Shown here in pieces: positions 13,962-14,308 of a DNA stretch of 14,308 nucleotides. Source of the stretch: CAXTTV01 sp964247295. GTDB lineage: Bacteria; Chloroflexota; Ktedonobacteria; Ktedonobacterales; Ktedonobacteraceae. Position 1 is the first letter of the stretch, and every line of letters begins with the position of its first letter. The DNA lies in assembly GCA_964247295.1 (NCBI GenBank), contig CAXTTV010000129.1, forward strand, positions 1 through 14,308. Direction: 5' to 3'. Below the pieces are notes generated by a model. That model was not told where the DNA came from. It did no database searches and saw nothing but the letters and a program-made list of their open reading frames with translations. A program made the translations under genes and the position numbers.

Positions 13962-14308
13962 ATGGATTTCAGTTTTTTTGGACGTGGACTGTTGATTGGC
14001 TTCTCAATCGCAGCCGTAGTTGGCCCTATGAGTCTGCTCTGTATTCAAAGGACGCTCCGTCGGGGTCTGCTGTATGGTCTGGTTTCTGGTCTGGGAATCG
14101 CAACAGCAGATGGTATCTATGGCTCGATCGCGGGTCTGGGTTTGACAGCCATCACCTCTGCTCTAATAAGCTTGCAAGGTGTTGTTCGCCTGATTGGTGG
14201 GGCATTCCTGGTCTATCTTGGCCTGAAAATTTTATTTTCACGACCAGCGGAGCGCGAAGCTGAGACCAGAGCTGGTGGCTATCTTAGTGCGTATCTTTCA
14301 ACGCTCGC
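13962..14308 (+). CDS. LysE/RhtB-family amino-acid exporter (partial, runs off the window)
   Basis: The first 115 residues are present. The N-terminal helix begins MDFSFFGRGLLIGFSIAAVVGPMSLLCIQRTLRRG with the family's GP motif after helix 1. A second helix, GLVSGLGIATADGIYGSIAGLGLTAI, and a third, VVRLIGGAFLVYLGLKILF, follow. The family exports amino acids or related small molecules through the cytoplasmic membrane; the substrate cannot be read. ATG 13962 follows GGAAAG. The frame stays open to the right edge. A strong terminator 26 bases upstream implies conditional transcription. Confidence 0.88.
   Translation, partial: MDFSFFGRGLLIGFSIAAVVGPMSLLCIQRTLRRGLLYGLVSGLGIATADGIYGSIAGLGLTAITSALISLQGVVRLIGGAFLVYLGLKILFSRPAEREAETRAGGYLSAYLSTL

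Noticed and set aside
13934..14263. A 109-codon plus-strand frame at the right edge
   Set aside because: It overlaps the LysE-family frame starting at 13962, which has clear membrane helices and family motifs; the other frame is a shadow.

Overview
The window looks like chromosomal DNA from a Chloroflexota bacterium, most likely class Ktedonobacteria. This is inferred from gene content, not measured: an archaeal/eukaryotic-type ProRS under T-box control, a membrane-anchored DUF929-like thioredoxin-fold protein, a DUF3761-like secreted protein, a bacterial Spherulin-4-like protein, and NarL-type two-component genes. No IS element, CRISPR array, tRNA or rRNA gene was recognised.

Layout. Positions 1-264 hold no confident gene but include a strongly self-complementary block (75-203). 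A promoter (265-293) drives a T-box leader (about 325-587) with a readable proline specifier codon (CCC) and a complete antiterminator/terminator switch, followed by proS (798-2249). Four leftward units follow: a six-helix membrane protein and a two-domain PNPOx-like flavin-fold protein (2317-4035, a tight pair), then a visibly decayed two-component system (4187-6067), then a secreted or anchored Spherulin-4-like protein (6094-6951). The response regulator has one in-frame amber codon. The histidine kinase has a frameshift, has lost its N-terminus, and carries changes in its ATPase domain.

Right half. Rightward genes encode a PaaI-type thioesterase (7300-7812), a PP2C-type phosphatase (7999-8955) and the DUF929-like protein (9059-10060), which ends at a strong terminator. 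A small leftward secreted protein (10197-10535) faces it. A roughly 0.8 kb stretch without a credible gene contains a GC-rich chain of hairpins (10839-11043). murJ, the lipid II flippase gene with a long hydrophilic N-terminal extension, occupies 11325-13286. A small leftward ORF of unknown function follows (13310-13519). The right edge has an AT-rich operator-like cluster, a promoter, and a leader with competing hairpins and a strong terminator directly in front of a LysE-family exporter gene that runs off the window.

The strongest observations are the multiply broken two-component system, the fully readable proline T-box, and the uncharacterised attenuator-like leader before the LysE-family gene. 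The two GC-rich structured segments are the best places to look for undescribed RNA. No novel defence or mobile system could be supported.
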